Assembly (NCBI RefSeq): GCF_900637555.1
Contig: NZ_LR134378.1
Location: forward strand, 1,622,001 to 1,686,000
From: Lautropia mirabilis
GTDB taxonomy: Bacteria > Pseudomonadota > Gammaproteobacteria > Burkholderiales > Burkholderiaceae_E
Length of the DNA: 64,000 nt
Direction: 5' to 3'
This document shows positions 29,942 through 39,810 of the stretch, in pieces; the stretch's first letter is position 1; each line of letters begins with the position of its first letter. Position numbers and translations under genes: made by a program. The notes under the pieces are model-generated. The model was given only the letters and a program-made list of their open reading frames with translations. It made no database searches and was not told the origin of the DNA.

Positions 29942-32900
29942 ATGCCCGATTCCCGGGTCCCCGCTGCCATCCGGTCCGTCATCGACGCCTTGCCCGTCAC
30001 CGAGCACCGGGCCCGCATTGTCGAAGCCATCCGCAACCACCGCGTGGTCATCGTCTCCGGCGAGACCGGGTCGGGCAAGACCACCCAGCTGCCCAAGTTC
30101 TGCCTGGAGGCCGGCCAGGGCGTGCGCAACGACCGCACCCGCCGGGGCGGACTCATCGGCCATACCCAGCCGCGCCGCATTGCCGCCAGCAGTGTCGCCA
30201 CCCGTATTGCCGAAGAAATGGGCACGCCGCTGGGCACCGATGTCGGCTACAAGATACGCTTCAACGAGAAGGTCTCGCCGGGCACCCGCATCAAGCTGAT
30301 GACCGACGGCATCCTGCTGGCCGAAAGCCAGCGTGACCGCCTGCTCTCGGCCTACGACACCCTCATCATCGACGAGGCGCACGAGCGCAGTCTCAACATC
30401 GACTTCCTGCTGGGCTACCTCAAGCAGCTCATCGATGGCCCGCGCCGCGATGACCTCAAGCTCATCATCACCTCCGCCACCATCGACGCCGCCCGCTTTG
30501 CCGAGCACTTCGGTGAACCCGGACGGCCCGCACCCGTCATCGAGGTCTCGGGGCGCCTGTATCCGGTCGAGGTCCGCTATCGGCCGCCGGAAGACATGCA
30601 GGCCGAAGACGAGGACGACGAGACCGACCTGCCGTCGGCCATCGAGACCGCCGTGCGCGAGCTGTGGAACGAGAAGCCCGGCGACGTGCTGGTGTTCCTG
30701 CCCGGCGAGCGCGAGATCCGCGAGACGGCCGAGCACCTGCAGCGTGCCGTGGCGCGCGGCGGCGCAGGCCGGGGGCAGGGCGGCCGCAGCCGGGCCGATC
30801 TGCTGCTGGCCAGTGCCGAGATCGTGTCCCTCTATGCCCGTCTGCCTGCTGCCGACCAGCAGCGCGTCTTCAACCCCGGCAACGCCCCGCGCATCGTGCT
30901 GGCCACCAACGTGGCCGAGACCTCGCTGACGGTCCCGCGCATCCGCTACGTCATCGATTCGGGCCTGGCGCGCATGCTGCGCTACCGCATCCGCGGCAAG
31001 GTCGACCAGCTCCTCATCGAGCCCGTCTCGCGCGCCGCCGCCAACCAGCGTGCCGGACGCTGCGGCCGGGTGGCCGAAGGCGTCTGCATCCGCCTGTTTG
31101 GCGAAGACGACTTCCAGAACCGCCCCGCCTTCACCGACCCCGAGATCCTGCGCTCGTCGCTGGCCTCGGTCATTCTGCGCATGAACGCGCTGGGCCTGTC
31201 CGAAGTCTCGGCCTTCCCGTTCCTGGACCGGCCCTCGCCCAAGGCCATCGCTGATGGCTATGCCCTGCTCAACGAACTGGGCGCCATCGACGATCGCCAG
31301 CGGCTCACCCCCATCGGTCGCCAGCTGGCACGCCTGCCGGTCGACCCGCGCCTGGCACGCATGCTGCTGGCCGGCCATCGCACCGGCTGCCTGGCCGAGG
31401 TCCTGATCATCACGGCCGCCCTGTCCGTGCAGGACCCGCGTGAACGCCCACCCACGGCCCAGCAGGCAGCCGACCAGGCGCACGCCCGCTTCAACGTGCC
31501 GCAGTCCGACTTCCTGTCCTGGATCCGGCTGTGGCGCTACTGGCAGGAGCAGCAGGCCGGCCGCAAGCAGCGCGGCGAATCGCACCGTGCGCTGGCCAAC
31601 CGCATCGGGCGTGAGTTCCTGTCCATCCGCAAACTGCGTGAATGGGCCGATGTCATCGGTCAGCTCACCGAGCTGGTGCGCGGACTCAATTGGCAGATCA
31701 ACACCGACGAAGCCGCGCCTGACGTCATCCATCGCGCACTGCTCACCGGTCTGCTGGGCAACGTCGCCCACCGCCTGCCCGAAGGGCCGGGCTGGCAGGG
31801 CACGCACCAGCAGAAATTCGTGCTGCATCCGTCGTCCATCCTCAACCGTCGCCAGCCAAAGGCCGAGGGTGGAAAGCCTGCTGCCCCGCAGAATGCCAAG
31901 GGCGCCCGCTGGTTGATGGCGGCCGAACTGGTCGATACCGGCCGCCTGCAGGCGCGCACCGCCGCCGCCATCCGCCCGGAATGGGTCGAATCCGCTGCTG
32001 GCGACCTGATCCAGCGTTCGTGGAGCAACCCACACTGGGAAAAGAACAGTGGCAAGGCCATGGCACACGAGCGGGGCGTGCTCTACGGCCTCGTGCTCTA
32101 CACCGCCCGGCGCGTGCCCTATGAAAAGGTCGATCCGGCCGAATCCCGACGACTGATGATCCGCGACGGCCTGGTCACCGGCGAATGGCCCGTCGATGCC
32201 GACTTCATCCGCCACAACCGCAAGGTCATCGCCGATGTCGAGCGGCTGGAGCACAAGATCCGCCGTCCCGACCTGCTGGTCGACGAGGAATCGCTGGCAG
32301 CCTGGTTCGACGCCCAGGTGCCCGCCGGGATCTGCAATGCCCGGGACCTGCAGCAGTGGTACCGCGAGGCTGTCAAGGCTGATCCTGGACTGCTGAAGCT
32401 CTCTCGTGAGGCACTGCTGAAGAAGGACGCCGACGGTGTGGACGAGGCGCGCTTTCCGCGCCTGCTGCGCATGCGGGGTGTCGACTTCACGCTGTCCTAT
32501 CACTTCGAGCCCGGTGCGGCCGATGATGGCGTCACGCTCACCGTGCCGCTGCATGCGCTCAACCAGGTCGATGCCGATCGCTGCGAATGGCTGGTGCCCG
32601 GCATGCTGGCCCAGAAGGTCTCGCTGCTCTTCAAGTCGCTGCCACAGCGCTGGCGCCGCCACCTGCTGCCGCTCGATGGCACGGCCGCCGAATTCCTCGA
32701 CAGCCTGAGCACCGGCAAGGCATCGGCCGGCGAAACCGATTCCGCGCCGGCGGAAACCGGAGCCGGCCACCGCGACATCGTCATCCCGTCCGGAACGCCG
32801 CTCATCGATGCGCTTCTGGAATTCCTGCGCGTCAAGGGCGGCTGGCGGCTGGCAGCCACCGATTTCCGGCTGGAGAACATTCCCGCCCACCTGCAGATGA

Positions 32901-34033
32901 ACTTCCGGCTGGTCAATGAGCACGGCCGGGTGCTGGCCGTCTCGCGCCACCTGTCCGAGCTGCAGGCCGCCTATGGCTCGCAGGCCCAGTCCGCCTTCCA
33001 GAACGAGTTCTCGCGCATTGCCGCGCAGATGCGCGGGCGTGCTGCCAAGGAACCCGCGTCGTCCCCGAAGGCAGGCAATGCATCCCCCGGAAAGGCATCC
33101 GAGGGGGCACCGGCCGGCCGTGCCGAGGGCAGCAGGGCGGCTGGTGCCGACACCGTCATGCGTGCTGGCCAGCGCCACACCCGCTGGGACTTCGGAACGC
33201 TGCCCGAACTGCTGGAGCTGCAGACCACCGGTGGCGAGCGGCTGGTGGGCTTTCCGGCGCTGCTGGACAAGGGCGATGCCGTCGAGATCACCGTCTACGA
33301 CGATCCGGCCGTGGCCGAGCGTCACCACCGACAGGGCGTAGTGCGGCTCTTTGCTCTCGCCATGAACGAGGCCCTGAAATCGCTGGCGCGCGACGTGAAG
33401 AAGAACGCCAGCCTGGAACTGGGCTTCAACGCGTTGCCGGGCAGCGGCGGCAAGTCCGCCCCGCTGGCCGAGCAGCTGGCGCAGGCCGCCATCATTCGTA
33501 GCTTCCTGCAGGATGGCCTGCCCCAGGATGACGCCCAGTTCCAGAAGGCGCTGGCTGACGGCCGGCCCCGCATGCTGCTCACCGCCCAGGAGCTGGCCCG
33601 CCTGCTTCAGTCCATCGTCACCGAACATGGCCAGATCCGCCGCAAGCTCACCGGCCTGCGTGCCGACCGGTCCGCGCTCGACGACATCGAGGCGCAGCTG
33701 GCCGCGCTGTTCCCACCGGGTTTCCTGCATCAGGTCGGCTACGAGCATCTCCAGCACTATCCGCGCTACCTGAAGGCCGTCGTCATGCGGCTGGACAAGC
33801 TGCGTGAAGATCCCGCCCGCGACAAGGCGCTGCAGGCCTCCATGGTGCCGCTGCTGCAACGCTGGCGTCAGTGGCAGCGCGACATCGGTATGCAGCTCGA
33901 CCGTGAGGCCGAATCCTTCCGCTGGATGCTCGAAGAGCTGCGTGTCTCGCTGTTTGCCCAGAGCCTGCGAACGCCCATGCCGGTCTCGGTCAAGCGACTC
34001 ACCAAGGTGCTGGATCAGCGGGACGGGCGCTGA
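29942..34033 (+). CDS. hrpA: ATP-dependent RNA helicase HrpA (DEAH box)
   Basis: 1363-aa DEAH-box helicase, slightly longer than E. coli HrpA (1300 aa). Walker A GETGSGKTT lies at residues 40-48, DEAH at 144-147, SAT in ITSATIDA, and motif VI QRAGRCGR. The helicase-associated and OB-fold regions follow, and the last 600 residues are the HrpA-specific DUF3418 part. A Ser/Ala/Pro-rich insert lies near residues 1035-1075. HrpA resolves stalled ribosomes in E. coli. GTG 29918 eight codons upstream is an alternative start. Confidence 0.93.
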   Translation: MPDSRVPAAIRSVIDALPVTEHRARIVEAIRNHRVVIVSGETGSGKTTQLPKFCLEAGQGVRNDRTRRGGLIGHTQPRRIAASSVATRIAEEMGTPLGTDVGYKIRFNEKVSPGTRIKLMTDGILLAESQRDRLLSAYDTLIIDEAHERSLNIDFLLGYLKQLIDGPRRDDLKLIITSATIDAARFAEHFGEPGRPAPVIEVSGRLYPVEVRYRPPEDMQAEDEDDETDLPSAIETAVRELWNEKPGDVLVFLPGEREIRETAEHLQRAVARGGAGRGQGGRSRADLLLASAEIVSLYARLPAADQQRVFNPGNAPRIVLATNVAETSLTVPRIRYVIDSGLARMLRYRIRGKVDQLLIEPVSRAAANQRAGRCGRVAEGVCIRLFGEDDFQNRPAFTDPEILRSSLASVILRMNALGLSEVSAFPFLDRPSPKAIADGYALLNELGAIDDRQRLTPIGRQLARLPVDPRLARMLLAGHRTGCLAEVLIITAALSVQDPRERPPTAQQAADQAHARFNVPQSDFLSWIRLWRYWQEQQAGRKQRGESHRALANRIGREFLSIRKLREWADVIGQLTELVRGLNWQINTDEAAPDVIHRALLTGLLGNVAHRLPEGPGWQGTHQQKFVLHPSSILNRRQPKAEGGKPAAPQNAKGARWLMAAELVDTGRLQARTAAAIRPEWVESAAGDLIQRSWSNPHWEKNSGKAMAHERGVLYGLVLYTARRVPYEKVDPAESRRLMIRDGLVTGEWPVDADFIRHNRKVIADVERLEHKIRRPDLLVDEESLAAWFDAQVPAGICNARDLQQWYREAVKADPGLLKLSREALLKKDADGVDEARFPRLLRMRGVDFTLSYHFEPGAADDGVTLTVPLHALNQVDADRCEWLVPGMLAQKVSLLFKSLPQRWRRHLLPLDGTAAEFLDSLSTGKASAGETDSAPAETGAGHRDIVIPSGTPLIDALLEFLRVKGGWRLAATDFRLENIPAHLQMNFRLVNEHGRVLAVSRHLSELQAAYGSQAQSAFQNEFSRIAAQMRGRAAKEPASSPKAGNASPGKASEGAPAGRAEGSRAAGADTVMRAGQRHTRWDFGTLPELLELQTTGGERLVGFPALLDKGDAVEITVYDDPAVAERHHRQGVVRLFALAMNEALKSLARDVKKNASLELGFNALPGSGGKSAPLAEQLAQAAIIRSFLQDGLPQDDAQFQKALADGRPRMLLTAQELARLLQSIVTEHGQIRRKLTGLRADRSALDDIEAQLAALFPPGFLHQVGYEHLQHYPRYLKAVVMRLDKLREDPARDKALQASMVPLLQRWRQWQRDIGMQLDREAESFRWMLEELRVSLFAQSLRTPMPVSVKRLTKVLDQRDGR

Positions 34034-34421
34034 ACCGGGGCGGGACAGGCCAGTGTCCCGCCATGCACGCGCCGCGGGCTGCATGGCGGCTTGCCCGGTG
34101 CAGGGCAGAGGGCTTCCGCAGGGGTTTCATGTTGTTTCATGCAAACACACGCCCCCTTGTGGAAGCCGGGTTTACCCGGGGGCCGCTTGCCGTTCATCCG
34201 CACAGAAGCGCCGTTCCGCCAGCCCGGCAGACGGCAGCGCACTTCGCCCGTCTGACCGGTAGCGCCAGGGCTGTTCATTTGTCTGCGGCCCGGCTCTAAT
34301 GACAGGCTGAAGAAAAGACCGGCTGCGTCTTTTGCCGTCTTTTCACCAAGGCCCCGTCCGCGCACGGGGCGTTGTCATTGTGTCGCATGGTGCATGTCGG
34401 AGCAGCGAAGGGAGCCTGATC
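34034..34421. other. Gene-free region between hrpA and the diguanylate cyclase
   Basis: No coding frame of normal character. A 9-bp hairpin GGCGGGACA/TGTCCCGCC with a 6-base loop (34039-34062) directly follows hrpA and probably ends its transcript. A short repeat GTTTCATG occurs twice near 34125-34140. The ribosome binding site AAGGGAG of the next gene is at about 34407. Confidence 0.5.
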
Positions 34422-35705
34422 TTGGAGACTGAAAGCGAACGCAGGCGGAACGTCAGTCTGGCCAAGGCCACCCTCCTGCATCTGTCGCAGCAGCGCCTGT
34501 CGCCCACGCCCGAGAACTACGCCATCGCCTGGAAAGAGGTCGAGCAGCAGTTCGAGCCTGCCACCATCCCGATGGTCCGCCCCGGCCGGCGCTTCCCGGA
34601 CGGCATTGTCGAATCCTACGAAGACAGCGAACTGGCCAGCGCCCGTCGTCTGGCCGAACGCCGTCAGCGCCTCATCGTCTCGCTGACTGCGCTGCTGGAC
34701 ACCATCTGCGACGTGGTACCCATCCTGGCCGGGGAAGAAGCCTGGATCATCGAGCAGTTCTCGGCCATCCGTCGTGCCATCGGGGCAGAGCCCGAAGGTG
34801 TCGACCGGGGTGAGCTGGAGCAGGTGAGACAGAACGTGCGGCACAACCTGAAGGAGCATGGCAACCTGCTGACCATGCGCCGGACGGCACTGGCCGAACT
34901 GAAACAGCTGCTCACACAGTGGGTCGGCAATCTGTCCGAGCTGATGGATTCCAGCGCTTCCTATTCCGAGTCGCTCGACGGCTTTGTTGAGCGCATCGAG
35001 GGCGTGTCCGACATCGATGACCTGGCGCAGGTGCTGGGGGACATCGTGGGGCGCACCGTGGCCATGCGGGGGCACCTGGCCCAGACCCGCACCGAATTCG
35101 AGCAGACCTGCCGGCGTGCCGACGATCTGGAGCGCAGTGTCAGCGAACTGTCGAACGAACTGAACGAGACCCGGGGCCTCGAGATGACCGACCAGGTGAC
35201 GGCCATGCTCAATCGCCGGGGGCTGGGGGTGGCCTACCAGGAGCTGCTGGCCGAATGCACGCTGAAGCAGAAGCCGCTGGCCGTGGTGCTGCTGGATCTG
35301 GACCACTTCCACTCGCTCAACGATGCCCAGGGGGCTCATGCAGGAGACGAAGCGCTTCACTACTTCGCCGCCGCCATCCGCGGACAGCTGCGTCCCAGCG
35401 ACCGCTGCAGCCGCTATGACGGCGACGAGTTCGTTCTGCTGCTGCCGGGCGTTTCCGCCGAGACGGCGCTGGACATCCTCAAGCGTCTTCAGCGTGTCGT
35501 GGTCGAGCGCACGCTCGTCTACAATGAAGGCGAAATCAACCTCAGCTTCTCGGCCGGTGTGGCCGTGGCCGAGCCCGGCATGCCGCTGGAAGAGGTCGTG
35601 CATCGTGCCGACGACGCCCTCTACGAAGCCAAGCTGGCGGGCCGCAATCGCGTCTGCGCCTACAAGGGAACATCATCCGGGCAACGGCAGCCGGCCACGG
35701 CCTGA
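34422..35705 (+). CDS. Diguanylate cyclase (GGDEF variant)
   Basis: 427-aa cytoplasmic protein. The N-terminal 290 residues are a helical, coiled-coil-rich sensor region starting with the betaproteobacterial signature QQRLSPTPENYAIAW. The C-terminal GGDEF domain has LDLDHFHSLNDAQGAHAGDEAL and the catalytic motif RYDGDEF, with Asp in place of the first Gly. The catalytic DEF acidic residues are kept, so activity is plausible but not certain. TTG 34422 with AAGGGAG upstream is chosen as start. It lies beside the flagellar cluster, and the product may tune motility through YcgR. Confidence 0.86.
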   Translation: METESERRRNVSLAKATLLHLSQQRLSPTPENYAIAWKEVEQQFEPATIPMVRPGRRFPDGIVESYEDSELASARRLAERRQRLIVSLTALLDTICDVVPILAGEEAWIIEQFSAIRRAIGAEPEGVDRGELEQVRQNVRHNLKEHGNLLTMRRTALAELKQLLTQWVGNLSELMDSSASYSESLDGFVERIEGVSDIDDLAQVLGDIVGRTVAMRGHLAQTRTEFEQTCRRADDLERSVSELSNELNETRGLEMTDQVTAMLNRRGLGVAYQELLAECTLKQKPLAVVLLDLDHFHSLNDAQGAHAGDEALHYFAAAIRGQLRPSDRCSRYDGDEFVLLLPGVSAETALDILKRLQRVVVERTLVYNEGEINLSFSAGVAVAEPGMPLEEVVHRADDALYEAKLAGRNRVCAYKGTSSGQRQPATA

Positions 35706-35721
35706 AGCGGCTGCACGCACC

Positions 35722-36111
35722 ATGACCCGCATCAATCTGGTCGATCCCTCGGAACTCTGCGATCAGCACCTCCTGGCCGAACACCGTGAGCTGACCCGCA
35801 TCCCCAACGCGGTGGCCCGAGGGCGCTTCAACCTGGTCGGCCAACCTGCCGACTACAAGCTGGGAGAAGGGCACGTCCGTTTCTTCTTCGACAAGCTGGC
35901 CTTCCTGCAGCGACGTTATGCAGCCCTGCATGAAGAATGCCTGGCGCGCGGTTTCAGGGTGCAGAACATCTGGCCGCAGGATCTTCCCGACACCCCGTCG
36001 CTCTGGCGGGACTACCAGCCGACCGAACAGGCCCTGGCACTCAACCGGGAACGCATCACGGCACGCATGCCTGCCAAGGCGCGCTTCACGCCAGGGCTTG
36101 CCCCCCGCTGA
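35722..36111 (+). CDS. Pyrimidine dimer DNA glycosylase (T4 endonuclease V family)
   Basis: 129-aa homologue of bacteriophage T4 DenV. The N-terminus MTRINLVDPSELCDQHLLAEHRE aligns without gaps to the phage enzyme, keeping Thr2 (whose amino group is the catalytic nucleophile after Met removal), Arg22 and Glu23. GHVRFFFDKLAFLQRR and the later LARGFRVQNIWPQD segment also match. It would incise DNA at UV-induced cyclobutane dimers. It starts 16 bases after the diguanylate cyclase and ends 6 bases from convergent fliR. It has no obvious functional link to either neighbour. Confidence 0.9.
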   Translation: MTRINLVDPSELCDQHLLAEHRELTRIPNAVARGRFNLVGQPADYKLGEGHVRFFFDKLAFLQRRYAALHEECLARGFRVQNIWPQDLPDTPSLWRDYQPTEQALALNRERITARMPAKARFTPGLAPR

Positions 36112-36117
36112 TCGGCG

Positions 36118-36879
36118 TCAGAACCCCAGCAGCGAGAAGATGGCCTGGTGCATCTGCGCCAGCGGCGCATACAGCATCGGCATGCCCAGCGTCAGCAGCA
36201 TCAGGCCGGATCCGATCGTGATCGGGAAGCCGATGGCAAACACGTTCAGCTGAGGTGCCACGCGCGAGATCAGGCCCAGGCTCAGGTTCACGAACAGCAG
36301 GAGCGCCATGTAGGGCAGGGCCATCAACAGCCCCAGCTCGAACACCTGGCTGATGACCGCACCGATGTCCAGCCGCCCCAGGAACTGCTGCGTGCCCATG
36401 TTGGCCGGCATCCGTTCCAGGCTGTTCATGGTGGCAGCCACCAGCAGCAGGGGGCCGTTGATCACGGCAAAGCTCGTCAGCGACATCGTGTTGAACAATC
36501 GGCCGATGGCATTGGAGTTGCTGCCCGTGCTGGGATCGAAGAAGGCCGCAAACGAGAAACCCATCTGCAGGCCGATGATCTCGCCAGCCATTTCCACCGA
36601 GGCCAGCAGCATGCGGCACACCAGCCCGATGGCCAGCCCGATCATCACCTCGCTGGCCATCAGCACGAAGAAGGCTGGATCATCGAAGGAAGGGGTCTTG
36701 CCATGCACCAGCGGTGCCGCCAGCACGGCCAGTGACAGCGCAGCCGTCACGCGGTAGCGCACGGGAATGTTGCGTGACGACAGCAGCGGCGCCGAGCTGA
36801 ACAGCCCCAGCAGCCGGAAGAGCGGCATCAGCAGTGCCGACAGCCAGCCCAGAATCTGCGCTTCGTCAAAGGTGATCAT
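36118..36879 (-). CDS. fliR: Flagellar export apparatus protein FliR
   Basis: 253-aa inner-membrane component of the flagellar type III export gate, with about six hydrophobic segments. The landmarks RVTAALSLAVLAAPLV and EMAGEIIGLQMGFSFAAFFDPSTG near residue 100 are conserved. It is the last gene of the long fliF-R operon. It is separated from fliQ by 94 bases, the only sizeable gap in the fliM-R part. Confidence 0.95.
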   Translation of the reverse strand: MITFDEAQILGWLSALLMPLFRLLGLFSSAPLLSSRNIPVRYRVTAALSLAVLAAPLVHGKTPSFDDPAFFVLMASEVMIGLAIGLVCRMLLASVEMAGEIIGLQMGFSFAAFFDPSTGSNSNAIGRLFNTMSLTSFAVINGPLLLVAATMNSLERMPANMGTQQFLGRLDIGAVISQVFELGLLMALPYMALLLFVNLSLGLISRVAPQLNVFAIGFPITIGSGLMLLTLGMPMLYAPLAQMHQAIFSLLGF

Positions 36880-36973
36880 GGAAGAACATCCGCGCGATGA
36901 TCATGGGTGGAGGGCACACGCTCCTCCTTTTGCCGACCCGTTGCTTGTACGGATGGTGTGTGCCGGCATGGTG

Positions 36974-37258
36974 CTAGAACCCGGGCTGCCCATTGATCAC
37001 CGCCGGAATCGACAGGATCATCCGCGAGATGAAATCGGTGAGATTGGACAGCATCCAGGGGCCAGCCAGCACCAGCACCAGCGACGACAGAACCAGCTTG
37101 GGAACGAAGGACAGCGTGGCCTCGTTGATCTGCGTGAGCGCCTGCAGGATGCTGATCAGCAGGCCCGTCACCAGAATCACCAGCAGGATCGGCGACGCCG
37201 TGGTCATCAGCGTTTCCAGGGCCTGGCGGCCAATGGTCAGTACGGTCTCGGGGGTCAT
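36974..37258 (-). CDS. fliQ: Flagellar export apparatus protein FliQ
   Basis: 94-aa protein with two transmembrane helices ([15 protein letters not shown] and [13 protein letters not shown]), a subunit of the FliPQR gate. It overlaps fliP by ATGA at 37255-37258. Confidence 0.95.
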   Translation of the reverse strand: MTPETVLTIGRQALETLMTTASPILLVILVTGLLISILQALTQINEATLSFVPKLVLSSLVLVLAGPWMLSNLTDFISRMILSIPAVINGQPGF

Positions 37259-38004
37259 GTCGCAAAGCTCGCTACCAGGGAGCCCACCAGCAGGTTCCAG
37301 CCGTCAGCCAGCACGAACAGCACCAGCTTGAAGGGCAGGGCCACCAGCACGGGCGACACCATCATCATGCCCAGCGACATCAGCACGCTGGCGCAGATCA
37401 GGTCGATCAGGATGAACGGAATGAAGATCATGAAGCCGATCTGGAAGGCCGTCTTCAGCTCGCTGATCACGAAGGCCGGCACGATGGCCTTGAACGGCAT
37501 GTCCTGCGCCGACAGCGGCTTGTCGTCCGGAGCCTTCACCCGCGCAAGACGAGCAAAAAGCTCCAGGTCCGAGGCACGCGTCTGCTTCAGCATGAAGTCG
37601 CGCAGCGGCACGCTACCCTTCTGCAGGGCCGTCTCGAAATCGATGCGCTTCTCGGCCAGGGGTTGATACGCTTCCGTGTAGATGCGGTCCAGCGTCGGCG
37701 ACATGATGAATGCCGTCAGGAACAGCGAGATGCCCACCAGCACCTGATTGGGCGGCGAAGCCTGAAGACCCAGCGCCTGGCGAAGCAGCGACAGCACGAT
37801 GATGATCCGCGTGAAGCTCGTCATCAGCAGCAGCACGGCCGGAATGAACGACAGTGCCGAGAAGAACAGCAGCGTCTGTACCGGAACCGACCACGTGGTG
37901 CCGCCATCGGCAGCAGCCGTGCTCTGCAGACTCAACGTGGCCTGGGCCCATACGTCCAGCGGCGCGCCAGCCAGTAGCGCGCCCCACAGCATTCGTGGCT
38001 TCAT
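37255..38004 (-). CDS. fliP: Flagellar export apparatus protein FliP
   Basis: 249-aa gate protein. It has a cleavable signal peptide ([13 protein letters not shown]), then [35 protein letters not shown] and the C-terminal helices around [27 protein letters not shown] 38004 overlaps the fliO stop by ATGA. A longer frame upstream is antisense and same-strand noise across fliO. Confidence 0.96.
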   Translation of the reverse strand: MKPRMLWGALLAGAPLDVWAQATLSLQSTAAADGGTTWSVPVQTLLFFSALSFIPAVLLLMTSFTRIIIVLSLLRQALGLQASPPNQVLVGISLFLTAFIMSPTLDRIYTEAYQPLAEKRIDFETALQKGSVPLRDFMLKQTRASDLELFARLARVKAPDDKPLSAQDMPFKAIVPAFVISELKTAFQIGFMIFIPFILIDLICASVLMSLGMMMVSPVLVALPFKLVLFVLADGWNLLVGSLVASFAT

Positions 38005-38345
38005 GGGGTATTCTTCTTCTGCAGGCCCGCCAGCAGCGAGCCGAATCCCTGGGGTGCCGCTTGGGGCAGGTCGGATGGTGCAGGTAGGTCCCTGGCATCC
38101 AGCTCGGTCAGCAGCTGAATGGACTGGCTGGTGATGCCCACCAGCATGGCCCGTTCGCCCACCCTCACCACCGCAATCTGTTCGCGGGGACCCACCGACA
38201 GCGTGGCGGCAATCGACATCAGGCCGTTGGCGCGGCCGGCCGGTAGCTGCGAAAGGCGTTTCACCAGCCACAGCACCAGCGGAATGGACAGCACCACCAG
38301 CAGCAGCACGCCGAAGGAGGTGAGTGCGGCAGACATCGATGACAT
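38001..38345 (-). CDS. fliO: Flagellar biosynthesis protein FliO
   Basis: 114-aa single-pass membrane protein ([18 protein letters not shown], residues about 14-31) with the FliO cytoplasmic core [23 protein letters not shown]. It assists FliP assembly. ATG 38345 or ATG 38336 may be the start. Confidence 0.92.
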   Translation of the reverse strand: MSSMSAALTSFGVLLLVVLSIPLVLWLVKRLSQLPAGRANGLMSIAATLSVGPREQIAVVRVGERAMLVGITSQSIQLLTELDARDLPAPSDLPQAAPQGFGSLLAGLQKKNTP

Positions 38346-38348
38346 CCG

Positions 38349-38756
38349 TCAGCCGCGGTTCAGGCGGCGCATGCGCTCGGCAGGCGTCACGATGTCCGTC
38401 AGGCGGATGCCGAAGCGGTCGTTGACCACCACCACCTCGCCCTGCGCAATCAGATAGCCGTTGATCAGAACGTCCATCGGTGCACCGGCCTGAGCATCCA
38501 GCTCCACCACCGAACCCGGCGCCAGCTGAAGCACGTTGTTGATGGTCGTGCGGGTTCGTCCGATCTCCACCGACAGCTGAACCGGAATGTCCAGAATGCG
38601 CTCGATGTCGGCACCGCCCTCGGTGCCCTGGCCCAGCCTTGCCATCACGCCAGGCAGTGCTCCCGTCACGGATGGATCGACCGCAGAGGACGCCGGGGCG
38701 TCGGCCGATTGCACGATCTCCCCGCTTTCCGGGTTCACGGTATTCTGTTCAGACAT
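38349..38756 (-). CDS. fliN: Flagellar motor switch protein FliN
   Basis: 135-aa C-ring protein. The N-terminal 45 residues are variable, then the SpoA domain follows ([61 protein letters not shown]). It lies 3 bases downstream of fliM. Confidence 0.96.
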   Translation of the reverse strand: MSEQNTVNPESGEIVQSADAPASSAVDPSVTGALPGVMARLGQGTEGGADIERILDIPVQLSVEIGRTRTTINNVLQLAPGSVVELDAQAGAPMDVLINGYLIAQGEVVVVNDRFGIRLTDIVTPAERMRRLNRG

Positions 38757-38759
38757 GGA

Positions 38760-39809
38760 TCAATCCTGGTGGGAATCGGTATAGGAATGCACGGTGTCGA
38801 TGCGCACCGCATAACGGCCGTTGTGCTCGCCATAACGACCATTGAAAATCGGAACCTGGCCAATCTTCAGCATGGCGCCCGGGCCGGTCTCGATCTCGAT
38901 CACGTCGCCGGTGCGCAGCTTCATAAGCTCGCCCAGCGTCAGTGTCGCCGTCGTCAGCTCGGCCACAAGCTCCACCCCGGCAGGCTTGATCTCCTTCGAC
39001 ATCTGGCCCAGCCAGCTGCGCTTTTCCTCGCCACTGTTCGTGTTCAGCGACGATGACAGCGTGTCGCGGATCGGCTCCAGAACGGAATAGGGAATGCAGA
39101 TCTGGATCGTGCCCGACTGGCCGTTGAAATCCAGCGTGAACGTGGTGCTCACCACCATCTCGGCCGGAATGGCAATGTTGGCAAACTGCGGCTGGCTTTC
39201 AGACCGCGTGAACACCAGCTCCATCGGGTGGATGCTTTCCCATGCGCGCCCGTACTCGCTGCTGCTCAGATCGATCAGCTTCTTGATCAGACGCTGTTCC
39301 GTCATCGAGAACTCGCGCCCCTCGCTCTTGCGCATCGGACGGCCCGTGCCCCCGAACATCAGGTCCACGATCGTGCTCACCAGCTGTCCGTCCAGAACCA
39401 GCAGGGCAGAGCCGGCCAGCGGCCGGGTCTGCATGATGTTGATGCTGGCTGGCAGCTGGATCGTGCCCAGAAAGTCGCTGTAGCGACCCACGACCGGATC
39501 AGAGTGGGTGATTTCCGGGTTGCGCTGCATGAAGGTGAACATCGCCAGCCCCAGACTGCGCGCAAAGCGCTCGTGGATCAGTTCCAGCGCCGGCATCCGC
39601 CCCCGGATGATCCGCTCCTGGCGGGCCAGGTCGTAGGGCTGAGGGGCAGAACGATCGTCGGCCGCCACCTTGGCTGCGGCGGTGTCTGCCCCGCTGTCGC
39701 CGACGGCCTCCGCCCCGGGCGCTGCGTCGGCAGGCGCATCCGTGGCGCTGCCTTCGGGCGCATCCAGCAGCGCGTCGATCTCGTCCTGCGACAGGTACTG
39801 CTCGCTCAT
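38760..39809 (-). CDS. fliM: Flagellar motor switch protein FliM
   Basis: 349-aa C-ring protein. The N-terminal CheY-P binding segment LSQDEIDALL is at residues 6-15. A 50-residue Ala/Asp-rich linker follows, longer than in E. coli. Then come the CheC-like middle domain (RIIRGRMPALELIHERFARSLG onwards) and the C-terminal SpoA domain. Start ATG 39809 lies 1 base after the fliL stop. Confidence 0.96.
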   Translation of the reverse strand: MSEQYLSQDEIDALLDAPEGSATDAPADAAPGAEAVGDSGADTAAAKVAADDRSAPQPYDLARQERIIRGRMPALELIHERFARSLGLAMFTFMQRNPEITHSDPVVGRYSDFLGTIQLPASINIMQTRPLAGSALLVLDGQLVSTIVDLMFGGTGRPMRKSEGREFSMTEQRLIKKLIDLSSSEYGRAWESIHPMELVFTRSESQPQFANIAIPAEMVVSTTFTLDFNGQSGTIQICIPYSVLEPIRDTLSSSLNTNSGEEKRSWLGQMSKEIKPAGVELVAELTTATLTLGELMKLRTGDVIEIETGPGAMLKIGQVPIFNGRYGEHNGRYAVRIDTVHSYTDSHQD

Positions 39810-39810
39810 G

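Noticed and set aside
29795-34084. Very long minus-strand open frame (up to 1888 codons) continuous with argA and antisense to hrpA
   Set aside because: Only the last 454 codons (argA) have family similarity. The rest mirrors hrpA codons in high-GC DNA and is a compositional artefact.
37255-38271. Longer FliP starting at 38271
   Set aside because: The extra 89 residues lie in fliO in another frame. ATG 38004 gives the normal signal peptide and ATGA coupling.
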